A stretch of DNA of 64,000 nt, from NCBI RefSeq assembly GCF_948472415.1, contig NZ_OX419519.1, positions 7,469,001 to 7,533,000 on the forward strand, written 5' to 3'. Source of the DNA: Kitasatospora fiedleri (GTDB lineage Bacteria; Actinomycetota; Actinomycetes; Streptomycetales; Streptomycetaceae). The notes beneath the pieces were generated by a model. That model did not search any database. It was given only the letters and a program-made list of their open reading frames with translations, and had not been told where the DNA came from. The position numbers and the translations under genes were made by a program. Below, piece after piece: positions 44,200 through 54,006 of the stretch. The stretch's first letter is position 1. Each line of letters starts with the position of its first letter.

Positions 44200-44921
44200 C
44201 CGCCGGACCGGACAGCCTCCACCCGCCCGCCACCCGCGAGCCCCGCCCGCACCCCGGCGGCCCGCACCGCGCAGGCGGCCAGAGCGACCAGGGTGGTCAA
44301 AGCGGCCAGGGTGGTCAAAGCGGTCAAAGCGGCCCGGACGGCCCGGACGGCCCCGGCGTCTCCTGGGACCGGCTGCTCACCGCCCCCCGCCCGTTCCCCT
44401 CCGAACACCTCCAGGCCGCCCACGAACTCGACCTGGCCACCTCGCTGGTCCTGGCGATGCCCACCGCCGCCCCCTCGCTGGACCTGCTCGTCAACGACGA
44501 ACGCATCCACCCCGAGGGCGCCCTGGTCCTGGGCGCGCTGCTGCACGCCGCCCGCCACCGCGAGGGCGCCCAGTTCTGGTGGCAGTTCGCGGCTGGCGGC
44601 GGCTCCTACACCGCCGCGTCCTGCCTGAGCCTGCTGCACCGCAGCCTCGGCGAGTTCCTGGACGCCGAGGTCTGGCGCCGCCAGGCCGAGGCGCTGGCCG
44701 CCCGCCCCCGTCCGCCGCAGCACGTCCTCGGCGTCCGCGACACCCTGCTCCCGGCGGGCGTGCTCGCCGAGATCCTCGCCCTGTGCCACGACGGCCTCGG
44801 CGTCAAGCTCCCGCCCCGGCTGGCCGCCGTCATCCACCAGCTCCCGGTCGACTGCGACGACCTCGAGTACGGCGAACTCCCGCAGGTGAGCAGCACCCTG
44901 GTCCGCGACCTGGCCCGCTGA
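44196..44921 (+). CDS. Hypothetical partner of the sigma-like protein
   Basis: This 241-residue protein is translationally coupled to the sigma-like gene (ATGA). Residues 1-55 are disordered, with repeated GGQSGQ. The remainder is helical: EHLQAAHELDLATSLVLAMP, HAARHREGAQFWWQFAAGGG, AASCLSLLHRSLGEFLDAEV. It has no membrane segment and no zinc motif of the ZAS anti-sigma family. Coupling suggests that the two proteins act together, perhaps as a regulator of the sigma-like protein (inferred). Confidence 0.65.
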   Translation: MTAGPDSLHPPATREPRPHPGGPHRAGGQSDQGGQSGQGGQSGQSGPDGPDGPGVSWDRLLTAPRPFPSEHLQAAHELDLATSLVLAMPTAAPSLDLLVNDERIHPEGALVLGALLHAARHREGAQFWWQFAAGGGSYTAASCLSLLHRSLGEFLDAEVWRRQAEALAARPRPPQHVLGVRDTLLPAGVLAEILALCHDGLGVKLPPRLAAVIHQLPVDCDDLEYGELPQVSSTLVRDLAR

Positions 44922-44981
44922 CCGGCTGACCGGCTGACCGGCTGACCGGCTGACCGGCTGACCCGCTGACCCGCTGATCGG
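44918..44981 (+). repeat. Eight 8-bp tandem repeats over a stop codon
   Basis: Five CTGACCGG units are followed by two CTGACCCG and one CTGATCGG. The first unit contains the TGA of the upstream gene; every unit contains TGA, and because the period is 8 bp stops appear in all three frames. Confidence 0.9.
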
Positions 44982-44997
44982 CCGGCCTGCTTCGGCC

Positions 44998-45017
44998 GGC
45001 CCGCTGACCGGCGGGCC
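44998..45017. terminator. Hairpin between convergent genes
   Basis: GGCCCGC (44998-45004) and GCGGGCC (45011-45017) with a 6-base loop are followed by CTT. It lies just before the stop of the leftward P-loop kinase gene. Confidence 0.6.
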
Positions 45018-45026
45018 CTTCGGCCC

Positions 45027-45569
45027 TCAGCGCTGGACGATCACCCGCTCACCCTCGCCCACCGGCTCCTGGAAGGCGTCGAAGTACCGCCGCAGCGTCT
45101 CGTCCGGGACGGTCACGCTGTTCGCGTCGCTGCGCCGGCTGCGGGCGGCCAGGCGGCGGCGCAGCGTCTCCAGGTCGGCCCGCAGCCGGACCAACTCCCA
45201 GCGGCAGCCGTGGCCTTCGATCAGCGCCTTGTACCGGTCGCGGGTCTCCCGGTTCCAGAAGCTGTAGTCGACGACCACCGGGCGGCGCGCCTCCAACAGC
45301 CCGACCAGCTCCTCCCACAGCTCCCGTTCCACCGCCGACTTGAGCCGCTCGTACACGGCCGGTTCCAGCTCGGCCCCGTCGCGCCCGGTCCGGGACCAGA
45401 TCACCTCGTCGATCGACAGCCGGACGAAGCCGCGCCGCTCCAGCGCCCGCGCGTACGTGCTCTTCCCCGATCCGGGCAGCCCGCACATCAGCACCACCAG
45501 CCCGCGCTCGGTCCCGTCCAGCTCCGGCAGCAGCTCCGCCTCGTCCGGTACCGTCTCCACCTCGTCCAC
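45027..45569 (-). CDS. P-loop kinase-like ATPase (AAA_33 type)
   Basis: This 180-residue protein starts at GTG 45569. The Walker A motif is MCGLPGSGKSTYARALERRG; RLSIDEVIW follows at the usual distance, and VVVDYSFWNRETRDRYKALI is the Walker B-like acceptor region. RLRADLETLRRRLAARSRR forms a lid-type basic segment. Small kinases of this type phosphorylate antibiotics, nucleosides or RNA ends; the substrate is unknown. Confidence 0.85.
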   Translation of the reverse strand: MDEVETVPDEAELLPELDGTERGLVVLMCGLPGSGKSTYARALERRGFVRLSIDEVIWSRTGRDGAELEPAVYERLKSAVERELWEELVGLLEARRPVVVDYSFWNRETRDRYKALIEGHGCRWELVRLRADLETLRRRLAARSRRSDANSVTVPDETLRRYFDAFQEPVGEGERVIVQR

Positions 45570-45995
45570 GCGGCCCAGCCTATGCCGTTGCGGACCGTGG
45601 CCGTCGCACCGGGGCCGGGAGGACGGTCGGCGGTGCACCGCCCCGCGCCGCAGAACCGGCGCCGCACGGCGGGGGGCCCGGCCTACAGGGGGGGTCGGCC
45701 GGGCCCTTCTTCCGCCGCACCCAGCGACTGCCCCGGGTGCGCGACTCCATGCCACCTTCTTCCGGGGATTCTTCCGGGGCCCCTTCCGGGACGGGCGGGG
45801 CGCCGGTCGGTGGGTGCGCGAAACATTGCAACGGGCCCGTGAACAGCGTGCGTTGTCTGCGCGCAGCCAATTGCGGGCCCTCGTCGCGCGCCCGTAGGTT
45901 CACCGTCAGTGCCGCGCACGCTCCGTCCGGCCGGGGACGCCCGCCGACTCGCTCCGCCCGCACGTTTCCTCCTGCCGCGAAAGGGTGCGCACACC
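45570..45995 (+). promoter_or_regulatory. 426-bp region upstream of the sulfatase
   Basis: No gene is evident. TTCTTCCGGGG occurs twice in tandem at 12-bp spacing (45757-45767, 45769-45779) with a related CCTTCCGGGA next to it, and ACGGGCCCGT (45831-45840) is a perfect palindrome. These are candidate operator elements; promoter boxes could not be assigned. Confidence 0.4.
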
Positions 45996-47459
45996 ATGAG
46001 CCGGAACACCGAACCTCCGCGCGACGAACCGAAGGCCGAACCGAAGGTGGACCGCCGCGGCTTCCTGGCCGGCGCGGTATCGGTCGCCGCCGCGACCGCC
46101 CTGCCCCTGGCCCTGGGCGCCCCACCGGCCACCGCGGCCGCCGCCGCCACCGAGCCCGGCGCCGCGCCGGGCGCCCGGCCGAACATCCTGGTGATCCTCA
46201 CCGACGACCAGCCCAAGCAGACCGAGTGGGCCACCCCCAAGACGGTGGACTGGCTGGTCGGCCACGGCGTCCGGTTCACCGCCGGGCACGTCACCACGCC
46301 GCTGTGCGCGCCGTCCCGCTCCTCGATCTTCAGCGGCCAGTACGCGCACCACCACGGCGTCCGCGACAACGGCCACCCGTACAACCTCGACCAGCAGCAC
46401 ACCATCCAGCGGCTGCTGCACCAGGCCGGCTACCGCACCGGCCTGTTCGGCAAGTACCTGAACGCCTGGCACCCGGCCGACAACCCGCCGCACTTCGACG
46501 AGTGGCTGCTGTCCGCGCCGGTGGTCTACAACAACGGCCAGTACAACGACAACGGCACCGTGCGCACCATCCCCGGTTACTCGACCTCGGTGATCCGCGA
46601 CCACGCGCTCGCCTTCCTCGACAAGGCCGCCACCGACGCGCGCCCCTGGTTCGCGTTCGTCGCGCCGAAGGCCTCGCACGAGCCCAACACGCCCGAGCCG
46701 AAGTACGCCGACACGCCCGTCCCGGCCTGGGACGGCCGCCCGTCCGTCGACGAGGCCGACCGCAGCGACAAGCCCGAGTGGATCCAGAACGGGACGGCCA
46801 CCCTCGCCACCGCCCGGCAGCTGCGCGCCCGCCAACTGCGCACCCTGCTCTCGGTGGACGACGCCGTACAGGCCATCCACGACAAACTGGCCGCGCTCGG
46901 GCAGCTCCAGAACACCCTGGTGATCTACCTCGGCGACAACGGCTACACCTGGGCCGACCACGGCTGGTCGAAGAAGTCGGTGCCCTACCTGCCCTCGGTC
47001 GAGGTGCCGTTCTACCTGTCCTGGCCGGCCGGCGGCCTCGGGGCGGGCAGCCCCGCCGACAACCGGATCGTGGCCAACATCGACATCGCCCCGACCGTCC
47101 TCCAGGCCGCCGGGATCACCCCCGACTGGGCGGTCGACGGGCACTCGCTGCTCGGCGCGTACAGCCGCGACCACCTGCTGGTCGAGTTCTGGGAGCAGGG
47201 CGCCCACCAGGACGGGCGGCCGCACACCTGGGCCTCGTACCTCGGCAAGGACAAGCAGTACACCGAGTACTACAAGCTGCACACCGATGCGAACGGCCTG
47301 CCCGTCGGCACCGGCGAGATCGCCTTCCGCGAGTACTACGACCTGAACGCCGACCCCTACCAGCTGGTCAACAAGCTGTACCAGGCCACCCCGGCCCAGG
47401 AGAAGGCGCTCGGCGTCCCGGCCCTCGCGGCGACCCTCGCCGCCGAACGCACCGCCTGA
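45996..47459 (+). CDS. Tat-exported sulfatase
   Basis: This 487-residue protein starts at ATG 45996. A twin-arginine signal (KVDRRGFLAGAVSVAAATAL, ending ATAAAA) is followed by the sulfatase fold: NILVILTDDQPKQTEW with metal Asp70-Asp71, and the formylglycine motif C104-A-P-S-R (TTPLCAPSRSSIFSGQ). LGDNGYTWADHGWSKKSVPY gives the second metal site. The Cys must be oxidised to formylglycine, and a gene for the modifying enzyme lies 141 bp downstream. Export through Tat fits modification in the cytoplasm before transport. The sulfate ester hydrolysed is unknown. Confidence 0.93.
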   Translation: MSRNTEPPRDEPKAEPKVDRRGFLAGAVSVAAATALPLALGAPPATAAAAATEPGAAPGARPNILVILTDDQPKQTEWATPKTVDWLVGHGVRFTAGHVTTPLCAPSRSSIFSGQYAHHHGVRDNGHPYNLDQQHTIQRLLHQAGYRTGLFGKYLNAWHPADNPPHFDEWLLSAPVVYNNGQYNDNGTVRTIPGYSTSVIRDHALAFLDKAATDARPWFAFVAPKASHEPNTPEPKYADTPVPAWDGRPSVDEADRSDKPEWIQNGTATLATARQLRARQLRTLLSVDDAVQAIHDKLAALGQLQNTLVIYLGDNGYTWADHGWSKKSVPYLPSVEVPFYLSWPAGGLGAGSPADNRIVANIDIAPTVLQAAGITPDWAVDGHSLLGAYSRDHLLVEFWEQGAHQDGRPHTWASYLGKDKQYTEYYKLHTDANGLPVGTGEIAFREYYDLNADPYQLVNKLYQATPAQEKALGVPALAATLAAERTA

Positions 47460-47600
47460 CCGCACGGCCGTACGACCGCACGGCTTCCTCGAAACCCCAG
47501 CCGGTCGCCCCCCACGGCGACCGGCCGGGCCCCGCGTCCCCGCACTCCGAACCACCCGATCCACCCGATCCACCCGAACCCCCGCACCGAAGAGGCCGCC

Positions 47601-48590
47601 ATGCTCTCCTGCTGCACCCCCGGACACGAGCCCACCGACCTCGGCCTGCCCGTCCTGACCCTGTCGCCCACCGCCGCCGAGCCCTCCGCCGCCGAGCCCA
47701 CCGTCGCCGAGCCGCCCGCCCCGTCCCCCGCCGCGGTGCGGGCCGCCCGCGGGCTGCTGGAACTGCCCGGCGGAACGTTCCTGATGGGCGGGCAGGACCC
47801 GGACGGCATCCCGGCGGACGGCGAGGGGCCGGTGCGCGAGGTGCGGCTCGGGCCGTTCGCGATCGCCGCGACCACCGTCACCAACGCCGAGTTCGCGTCC
47901 TTCGTCCGGGAGACCGGGTACGTCACCGACGCCGAGCGCTTCGGCTCCAGCTTCGTCTTCGAGGGCTTCCTCACCGACCGGCTGCGCGCCGCCTCCCCGC
48001 CGGTCGCCGCCACCCCGTGGTGGCGGGCCGTCGAGGGGGCCGACTGGCGCGCCCCCGAGGGCCCCGGCAGCGGTTTCGCCGCCCGCCAGCAGCACCCCGT
48101 GGTGCACGTCTCCTGGAACGACGCGCAGGCGTACTGCGCCTGGTCCGGCACCCGGCTGCCCACCGAGGCGCAGTGGGAGTACGCGGCCCGCGGCGGCGCA
48201 CCGGCACCCGCTACCCGTGGGGCGACGAACTCGCCCCGGCGGACGGGAGATGCTCAACATCTGGCAGGGCGAGTTCCCGATCCGCAATACCGGCCGGCAC
48301 CGCTCCACCGCCCCGTCCGCTCCTACCGCCCCAACGGACACGGCCTGTACAACGTGCTCGGCAACGTCTGGGAGTGGTGCGCCGACCGCTTCAGCCCCGA
48401 CCACCACCGCCCCGACACCCCCGCCACCCGCCAGGACCCGCTCGGCCCGCCCACCGGCCCCGCCCGGGTGATGCGCGGCGGCTCCCACATGTGCCACGCC
48501 TCCTACTGCAACCGCTACCGGCTGTCCGCCCGCTCCTCGAACACCCCGGACAGCTCCAGCGGCAACATCGGCTTCCGGGTGGCCCGCTGA
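47601..48590 (+). CDS. Formylglycine-generating enzyme (three compensating single-base losses)
   Basis: This enzyme converts the sulfatase motif Cys to formylglycine. ELPGGTFLMGGQDPDGIPAD, VTNAEFASFVRETGYVTDAE, VVHVSWNDAQAYCAWSGTRL, PTEAQWEYAARGG, NVLGNVWEWCADRF and MRGGSHMCHASYCNRYR (active-site Cys pair) are in frame. Between 48195 and 48314 the frame leaves and returns: the family sequence TGTRYPWGDELAP, GGREMLNIWQGEFPIRNTG and TAPVRSYRPNG appears in two other frames, and restoring one base near 48195-48199, one in C-run 48234-48237 and one in C-run 48311-48314 rejoins everything (330 residues). As given, ~37 residues would be nonsense. Confidence 0.85.
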   Translation: MLSCCTPGHEPTDLGLPVLTLSPTAAEPSAAEPTVAEPPAPSPAAVRAARGLLELPGGTFLMGGQDPDGIPADGEGPVREVRLGPFAIAATTVTNAEFASFVRETGYVTDAERFGSSFVFEGFLTDRLRAASPPVAATPWWRAVEGADWRAPEGPGSGFAARQQHPVVHVSWNDAQAYCAWSGTRLPTEAQWEYAARGGAPAPATRGATNSPRRTGDAQHLAGRVPDPQYRPAPLHRPVRSYRPNGHGLYNVLGNVWEWCADRFSPDHHRPDTPATRQDPLGPPTGPARVMRGGSHMCHASYCNRYRLSARSSNTPDSSSGNIGFRVAR

Positions 48591-48611
48591 CCGCCCGCCG
48601 GGGTGCCCCTG

Positions 48612-48631
48612 GGGTGCGGTGCGGCGCACCC
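48612..48631 (+). terminator. Hairpin after the formylglycine-generating enzyme gene
   Basis: GGGTGCG (48612-48618) pairs with CGCACCC (48625-48631), loop of 6 bases, followed by TTG. Confidence 0.5.
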
Positions 48632-48782
48632 TTGACCGGCCCTTGCCGGGCGGCGGGGGCATGTCGCGGGGGCGGTCCGCGGTCCTAGCGTCCTGCCGCC
48701 GAGCCGAACCCGGCCGCGACACCACACCCCACCGGTGCCGCGGCCGTCCCCCATCAACCCCGGCCCGGTGGGAGGAAACCCG

Positions 48783-50942
48783 ATGAACCGCAAGACCGCG
48801 CTGGCGGCAGCCGTTGCGGCCGCCCTCACCCTGGGCACCGTGGTGGCGGCGAGTTCGCAGTCCCCCGCACTGGCGAGCGGTACCACCGCCAACGGTGCGG
48901 GCTTCCAGTCGATGACCGTCGTGGGCCGCCTCGCGGTCATGGAACGGGCGGAGAAGGAGGCCGGGGCGCTGGCGAAGACGCTGGGCCTGGGCCCGGACGA
49001 GCGCCTGCTGCCCAAGGACGTGCTGGTCGAGAACGACGGCGTCCGGCACGTGCGCTACGACCGCACCTACCGCGGGCTGCCCGTGGTCGGCGGCGACCTG
49101 GTCGTACACTACGCCGCGAACGGCAAGCCCACCTCGACCACCTGGGCGCACGAGGGCGCCGTCAAGGTGGCCGGCGTGACCCCGAAGCTGACCGGCAAGG
49201 ACGCCTCGGCCACCGCCGAGCGCAGCGCCAAGCACGTCACCTCGGCCCGCACCACCCACCTCGACACCAGCCAGCTGGTGGTCTGGGCGGTCGGCAAGGT
49301 GCCGGTGCTGGCCTACCGCACCACCGTCACCGGCACCGGCGACGCGGGCCCCGGCTCCCACGAGGCGGTCGTGCTCGACGCGGCCAGCGGCGCCGTCCTC
49401 GACCAGTACGAGGTCGAGCAGACCGTCACCGGCACCGGCAACGGCGTCAACGTCGGCCAGGTGAGCATCGAGACCAGCCAGGGCGGCAGCGGCTACACGC
49501 TGACCGACGCGGCGCACGGCGGCACCATCGTCTACGACTCGTACAACAGCCCGCAGTCGAACCCCGCGCAGAACGCCCGGACCTTCTCCAAGTCGTCCAA
49601 CTCCTGGGGCAACGGCTCCACTTCGAGCCGCGAGAGCGCCGCCGTCGACGCCTCCTACGGCCTGGCCAAGACCTGGGACTACTACAAGAGCACCTTCAAC
49701 CGCAGCGGCATCCGCAACGACGGCCGCGGCGCCCCGGCCTACGTGCACGTGGACAACCAGCTGCTGAACGCGTTCTACGACGACTCCTGCTTCTGCATGT
49801 CCTTCGGCGACGGCTCCTCGCAGAACGGCAACACCCCGCTGACCGCCCTGGACGTCTCCGGCCACGAGATGAGCCACGGCGTCACCGCCGCCACCGCCAA
49901 CCTGAACTACTCCGGCGAGTCCGGCGGCCTCAACGAGGCCACCAGCGACATCTTCGGCACCATGGTCGAGTTCTACGCCGGCAACAGCACCGACCCCGGC
50001 GACTACTACATCGGCGAGAAGCTCCACATGGGCAACGGCTACCTGCGCCGGATGGACAACCCGGCCGCCGACGGCTCCTCGCTCTCCTGCTACAGCAGCC
50101 GGGCCGGCCAGGTCGACGTGCACTACTCCTCCGGCATCGCCAACCACTTCTTCTACCTCGCCGCCGAGGGCACCGGCGCCAAGACCATCGGCGGCCTGCC
50201 GCACAACGGCACCCCGTGCAACGGCGACAGCTTCGGCGGCATCGGCCGGGACAAGGCCGCCGCGGTCTGGTACCGCGCCCTGTCCACCTACATGACCTCC
50301 ACCACCACCTACTCCTCCGCCCGCACCGCCACCCTGCAGGCCGCCGCCGACCTGTACGGCGCCAACTCGCAGGAGCGGTACCTGGTCTCCAAGGCGTGGG
50401 CCGCCGTCAGCGTCGGCACCGCCCTGCCCGACCCGGGCAACGGCACCCCGACCCCGTCGCCGTCCGGCTCGCCCAGCCCCTCGCCCACCGGCAACCCCAA
50501 CCCGGGCAACGCGCTGACCAACGGCGGCTTCGAGCAGGGCGCCACCGGCTGGACCCAGAGCGCCGACGACATCACCAACTCCACCCAGCAGCAGGCCCAC
50601 GGCGGCTCCTGGTACGCCTGGATGATGGGCTACGGTTCCGCCGCCAGTGAGACGCTGGCGCAGAACAACGTCGCGGTGCCGTCCACCGGCAGCCCCAAGC
50701 TCACCTTCTGGCTCAAGGTCACCACCCAGGAGTCCGGCTCCACCGCCTACGACACGCTCAAGGTCACCGCCAACGGCCAGACCCTGGCGACGTACTCCAA
50801 CGCCAACGCCTCCGCCGGCTACGTGCAGAAGACCGTCGACCTGAGCGCCTTCCGCGGCCAGAGCGTCAACCTGGGCTTCGTCGGCCAGGAGGACGCCTAC
50901 CTGTCGACCGTCTTCCTGGTCGACGACGTCAGCGTCGGCTGA
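48783..50942 (+). CDS. Secreted M4 (thermolysin-type) metalloprotease
   Basis: This 719-residue preproprotein starts at ATG 48783 after GGGAGGAAA. It has a signal peptide (KTALAAAVAAALTLGTVVAA), an FTP/PepSY propeptide (DVLVENDGVRHVRYDRTYRG, GLPVVGGDLVVHY), and an M4 catalytic domain with the zinc motif HEMSH (LDVSGHEMSHGVTAA), third ligand Glu in GGLNEATSDIFG, and an active-site His region (VDVHYSSGIANHFFYL). A PSPSGSPSPSPTG linker joins a C-terminal ~140-residue beta-sandwich (NGGFEQGATGWTQ, FLVDDVSVG), probably a substrate- or wall-binding module. Confidence 0.94.
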   Translation: MNRKTALAAAVAAALTLGTVVAASSQSPALASGTTANGAGFQSMTVVGRLAVMERAEKEAGALAKTLGLGPDERLLPKDVLVENDGVRHVRYDRTYRGLPVVGGDLVVHYAANGKPTSTTWAHEGAVKVAGVTPKLTGKDASATAERSAKHVTSARTTHLDTSQLVVWAVGKVPVLAYRTTVTGTGDAGPGSHEAVVLDAASGAVLDQYEVEQTVTGTGNGVNVGQVSIETSQGGSGYTLTDAAHGGTIVYDSYNSPQSNPAQNARTFSKSSNSWGNGSTSSRESAAVDASYGLAKTWDYYKSTFNRSGIRNDGRGAPAYVHVDNQLLNAFYDDSCFCMSFGDGSSQNGNTPLTALDVSGHEMSHGVTAATANLNYSGESGGLNEATSDIFGTMVEFYAGNSTDPGDYYIGEKLHMGNGYLRRMDNPAADGSSLSCYSSRAGQVDVHYSSGIANHFFYLAAEGTGAKTIGGLPHNGTPCNGDSFGGIGRDKAAAVWYRALSTYMTSTTTYSSARTATLQAAADLYGANSQERYLVSKAWAAVSVGTALPDPGNGTPTPSPSGSPSPSPTGNPNPGNALTNGGFEQGATGWTQSADDITNSTQQQAHGGSWYAWMMGYGSAASETLAQNNVAVPSTGSPKLTFWLKVTTQESGSTAYDTLKVTANGQTLATYSNANASAGYVQKTVDLSAFRGQSVNLGFVGQEDAYLSTVFLVDDVSVG

Positions 50943-51163
50943 CCGGAGCGGGCGGGCCCGAGCGGGCCGCCGGAGCCGACCGCCGGAGCAGGCCGTCGGC
51001 GCAGGCCGCCGGGGCCGACCGCCGGAGCCGGAAGCGTCCCACCGGCTCCGGCCGGGCCTCCCCAACAGGCGGTCCTTAAAGGGGACTTAACGGCGGGTCG
51101 TGAGGGTGCCGCGTTCAGGTGACACCCTCGCGCAGCCGGTTCCGAGGCGGCACACTGACCGCC

Positions 51164-53928
51164 ATGACCGGCATCCTCCCCGGCCCGGCCGCAGCCGCCA
51201 CCACCCCGGCGGGCCCGACCGAGCCCCGCTCGTCGACCGCGCGCACCTGCTCGCCGACATCCGCGCCGCACTCGCCGCCACCGGCGGCGTCCTGCTGCAC
51301 GGACCGGCCGGCATCGGCAAGACCGCGCTGCTCGACACCCTCGCCCAGGACGCCGGCCCGGCGGGCGAGACCGTCCTGCGCAGCAGCCCCACCGCCGCCG
51401 AGGCGGACCTGCCGCACCTCGCCCTGATCGACCTCCTCGGCGAGGCCCTCCCCGGCCTCGCCGAGGACCTGCCCGACCACCTGCGCCAGGCCCTGGAGTG
51501 CGCCCTGCTCCACCGCGCCCCCCAACCCGGCACCCCCACCGACCCGTTGGCCGTCCGGGTGGCCGTCCTCGAAGCACTGCGCCGACTCGCCCAGCGCGGC
51601 CCCGTCCTCGTCCTGCTCGACGACACCCAGTGGCTCGACGAGGCCAGCCGCCAGGTCATCGCCTTCGCCGCCCGCCGCCTCACCGACCGCCGGGTCCGGA
51701 TCGCCGTCACCGAACGCACCGAACACGCCGGCGCCGCACCCGAGCGGGGCGCGCTCTGCCCGCCCGCCGCCCGCGAGATCGCGGTCGGCCCGCTCGGCGA
51801 ACGCGGCACCGGCGCCCTGCTGCGCGAACGGCTCGGCCTGCGGCTGAGCGGACTCACCCTGACCCGGGTGCACGCCGTCAGCGGCGGGAACCCCTACTAC
51901 GCGCTGGAGCTGGGCCGCTCGCTGGCCACCGGCGGCGGCGAGAGCGCGCTGGCCGCCGACCCGGCCCGCCCGCTCGACGTCCCGCACCGGCTGCGCGCCC
52001 TGGTCTCCGCCCGGCTCGGCGAACTCCCCGACACCGCACGGCAGTCGCTCACCGTCCTGGCCGCCGCCCGGACCGGCACCGGCCTGCCCGCCACCATCAC
52101 CGAACCGCTCGCCGCCGCCCGCCGCCACGGCATCGTCCAGCAGACCCCCGCCGGCACCCCCCAGTTCAGCCACCCCCTGGTCGCCGAAGTGGTCCTCGCC
52201 GACGCCGCCCCCGACACCCTGCGCGCCGCCCACCGGCTGCTCGCCGAACTCACCGCCGACCCGGTCGAACAGGTCCGCCACCAGGCCCTCGCCGCCGACG
52301 CCCCCGACCCCCGCCTCGCCTCCCGGCTGCACCGCGCCGCCGACACCGCGCTCACCCGCGGCGCCCCCGGCACCGCCGCCGAACTGCTCCGCCTCGCCGC
52401 CGACCACACCCCCGACCCCGACACCGCGAGCCGCCGCCTGCTCGCCGCCGCCCGCAACGCCGCCGCCGCCGGCCTGCCCGACCTCGCCCGCGCCTGCGGC
52501 GAACGCCTCGCCGCCGCCCCCGCCGCCGACGTCCGGGTGCACGCCCGCCTGCTGCTCGCCCGCCTGCTCGGCCCCGACCACCCCGGCGCCGAACCCCTGC
52601 TCACCGCCGCCGCCGAGGACACCGGCGGCCACCCCGCCCTCACCGCCGCCGTCCACCAGGAACGCGCCGTCCGCGCCCTGCACCGCGGCGACCGCGCCGA
52701 AGGACTCGCCGAACTCGCCACCGCCGAGAAGCACGCCGACCACGCCGACGACCCCGACCTGCTGGTCGAACTCCTCGCCCAGCGCGCCCCGCTGACCCTG
52801 CTCACCGACCCCGCCCTGGGCCTGGCCCAACTCGAACGCGGCTGCCGCCTCGCCGCCGGCCGGCCCCCCACCGCCGCCGCCGTGTTCTGCCGCGAAGGAC
52901 TCGCCGTCGCCGCCCTGCGCAGCGGCGACCTGCCCCGCGCCGTCGCCGAGGTCGAGGCGCTGCGCGCCGAGGTCGAAGCCGCCGGCCGCACCGAGGACCT
53001 CGCCAACGTCCTCTACATCGCCGCCTCCGTCTACGAGCGGGCCGGCCGCTGCACCGAGGCGTACGCCGCCGGCCGCGCCGCCCACGACCTGCGCGAACGC
53101 ATCGAACCCAGCCCCGGCCCGGCCCGCGTCCTGGGCGGCGCCGCCGAACTCAACGGCGGCACCGCCGACCGCGCCGCCCACCTCCTCGACTCCGCGATCC
53201 GCGCCGCCGAGAGCGACCACGACCGCGAATGGCTCGCCTACGCCCACGGCCTGCGCGGCCGCGCCGAACTCCTGCGCGGCAACCACCCGGCCGCCGCCGA
53301 CCACCTCACCCGCTGCCGGCTCCTGCTGCGCCTGATGGAGTTCACCGACCCCGCGCTCTTCCTGGTCGACGCCGACCTGGCCGAGGCACTCGCCCTCTCC
53401 GGCCGCCCCGAGCAGGCCGCCGCCACCCTCGCCGACGCCCGCGACCGCGCCGCCCGGCTCGGCCGCGACGTCCTCACCCTGGGCCTGCACCGCGCCGAAG
53501 CCCACCTCACCGCCGCCACCGACCCCCGCCGCGCCGCCGACACCCTGCGCGCCCTGCTCCCCGACACCCACCCCTACCCCCTCGAACTCGCCCGCGCCCA
53601 CCTCGCCCTCGGCACCCTGGAACGCCGCGCCCGCCGCCGCGCCGCCGCCCGCACCGCCCTCCAGGAGGCCCACACCCGCTACACCGCCGCCGGCTGCCGC
53701 CCCTGGCAGCAGCACACCGCCGCCGCCCTCGCCGCCCTCGACGCCCTGGAGGCCGACCCCACCCCCATGCAGCAGCAGATCCTCACCCTGATCCGCTCCG
53801 GCGCCACCAACCGCGAGATCGCGGCCCGCCTCCACCTCTCCGTCAAGGCCGTCGAGGCCAACCTCACCCGCCTCTACCGCCAGTACGGCGTCCGCGGCCG
53901 GGCCGAACTGGCCCGCCACCGGGACTGA
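51164..53928 (+). CDS. LAL-type LuxR regulator (single-base frameshift near the 5' end)
   Basis: The ~921-residue protein has an N-terminal AAA ATPase (Walker A LLHGPAGIGKTALLDTL; Walker B VLVLLDDTQWLDEA), a long TPR-like middle and a C-terminal LuxR helix-turn-helix (LIRSGATNREIAARLHLSVK, AVEANLTRLYRQYGVRGRAE). ATG 51164 opens MTGILPGPAAAATTPAGPTE, but the frame must drop by one to reach LVDRAHLLADIRAAL; restoring one C in run 51224-51227 does this. The alternative is GTG 51100, whose first 40 codons give Arg/His/Pro-rich sequence unlike this family. Such ATP-dependent activators often control secondary metabolism or sugar use; the target is unknown. Confidence 0.83.
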
Positions 53929-54006
53929 CGGGACTGACCCGGGGCCGGGCCGACCCGCGGCCACGATTCCGGCCTCGCCACCGGCCCGCCACGCCGTCAG
54001 GAGCCG

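Noticed and set aside
24663..44921. Secondary-metabolite gene cluster suggested by many regulators, methyltransferases and hydrolases
   Set aside because: No polyketide, peptide, terpene or RiPP core biosynthetic gene is present; the pairs are independent regulator-target units.
44918..44981. CRISPR-like array
   Set aside because: The repeats are 8 bp long without spacers, and no cas genes are present.
45906..51065. An open frame of about 1,719 codons on the minus strand across sulfatase, FGE and protease genes
   Set aside because: It spans three recognisable plus-strand genes, has low-complexity composition and no motifs.
51100..51222. GTG 51100 as the start of the LAL regulator
   Set aside because: The first 40 codons give Arg/His/Pro-rich sequence; ATG 51164 plus one restored base gives a normal N-terminus.
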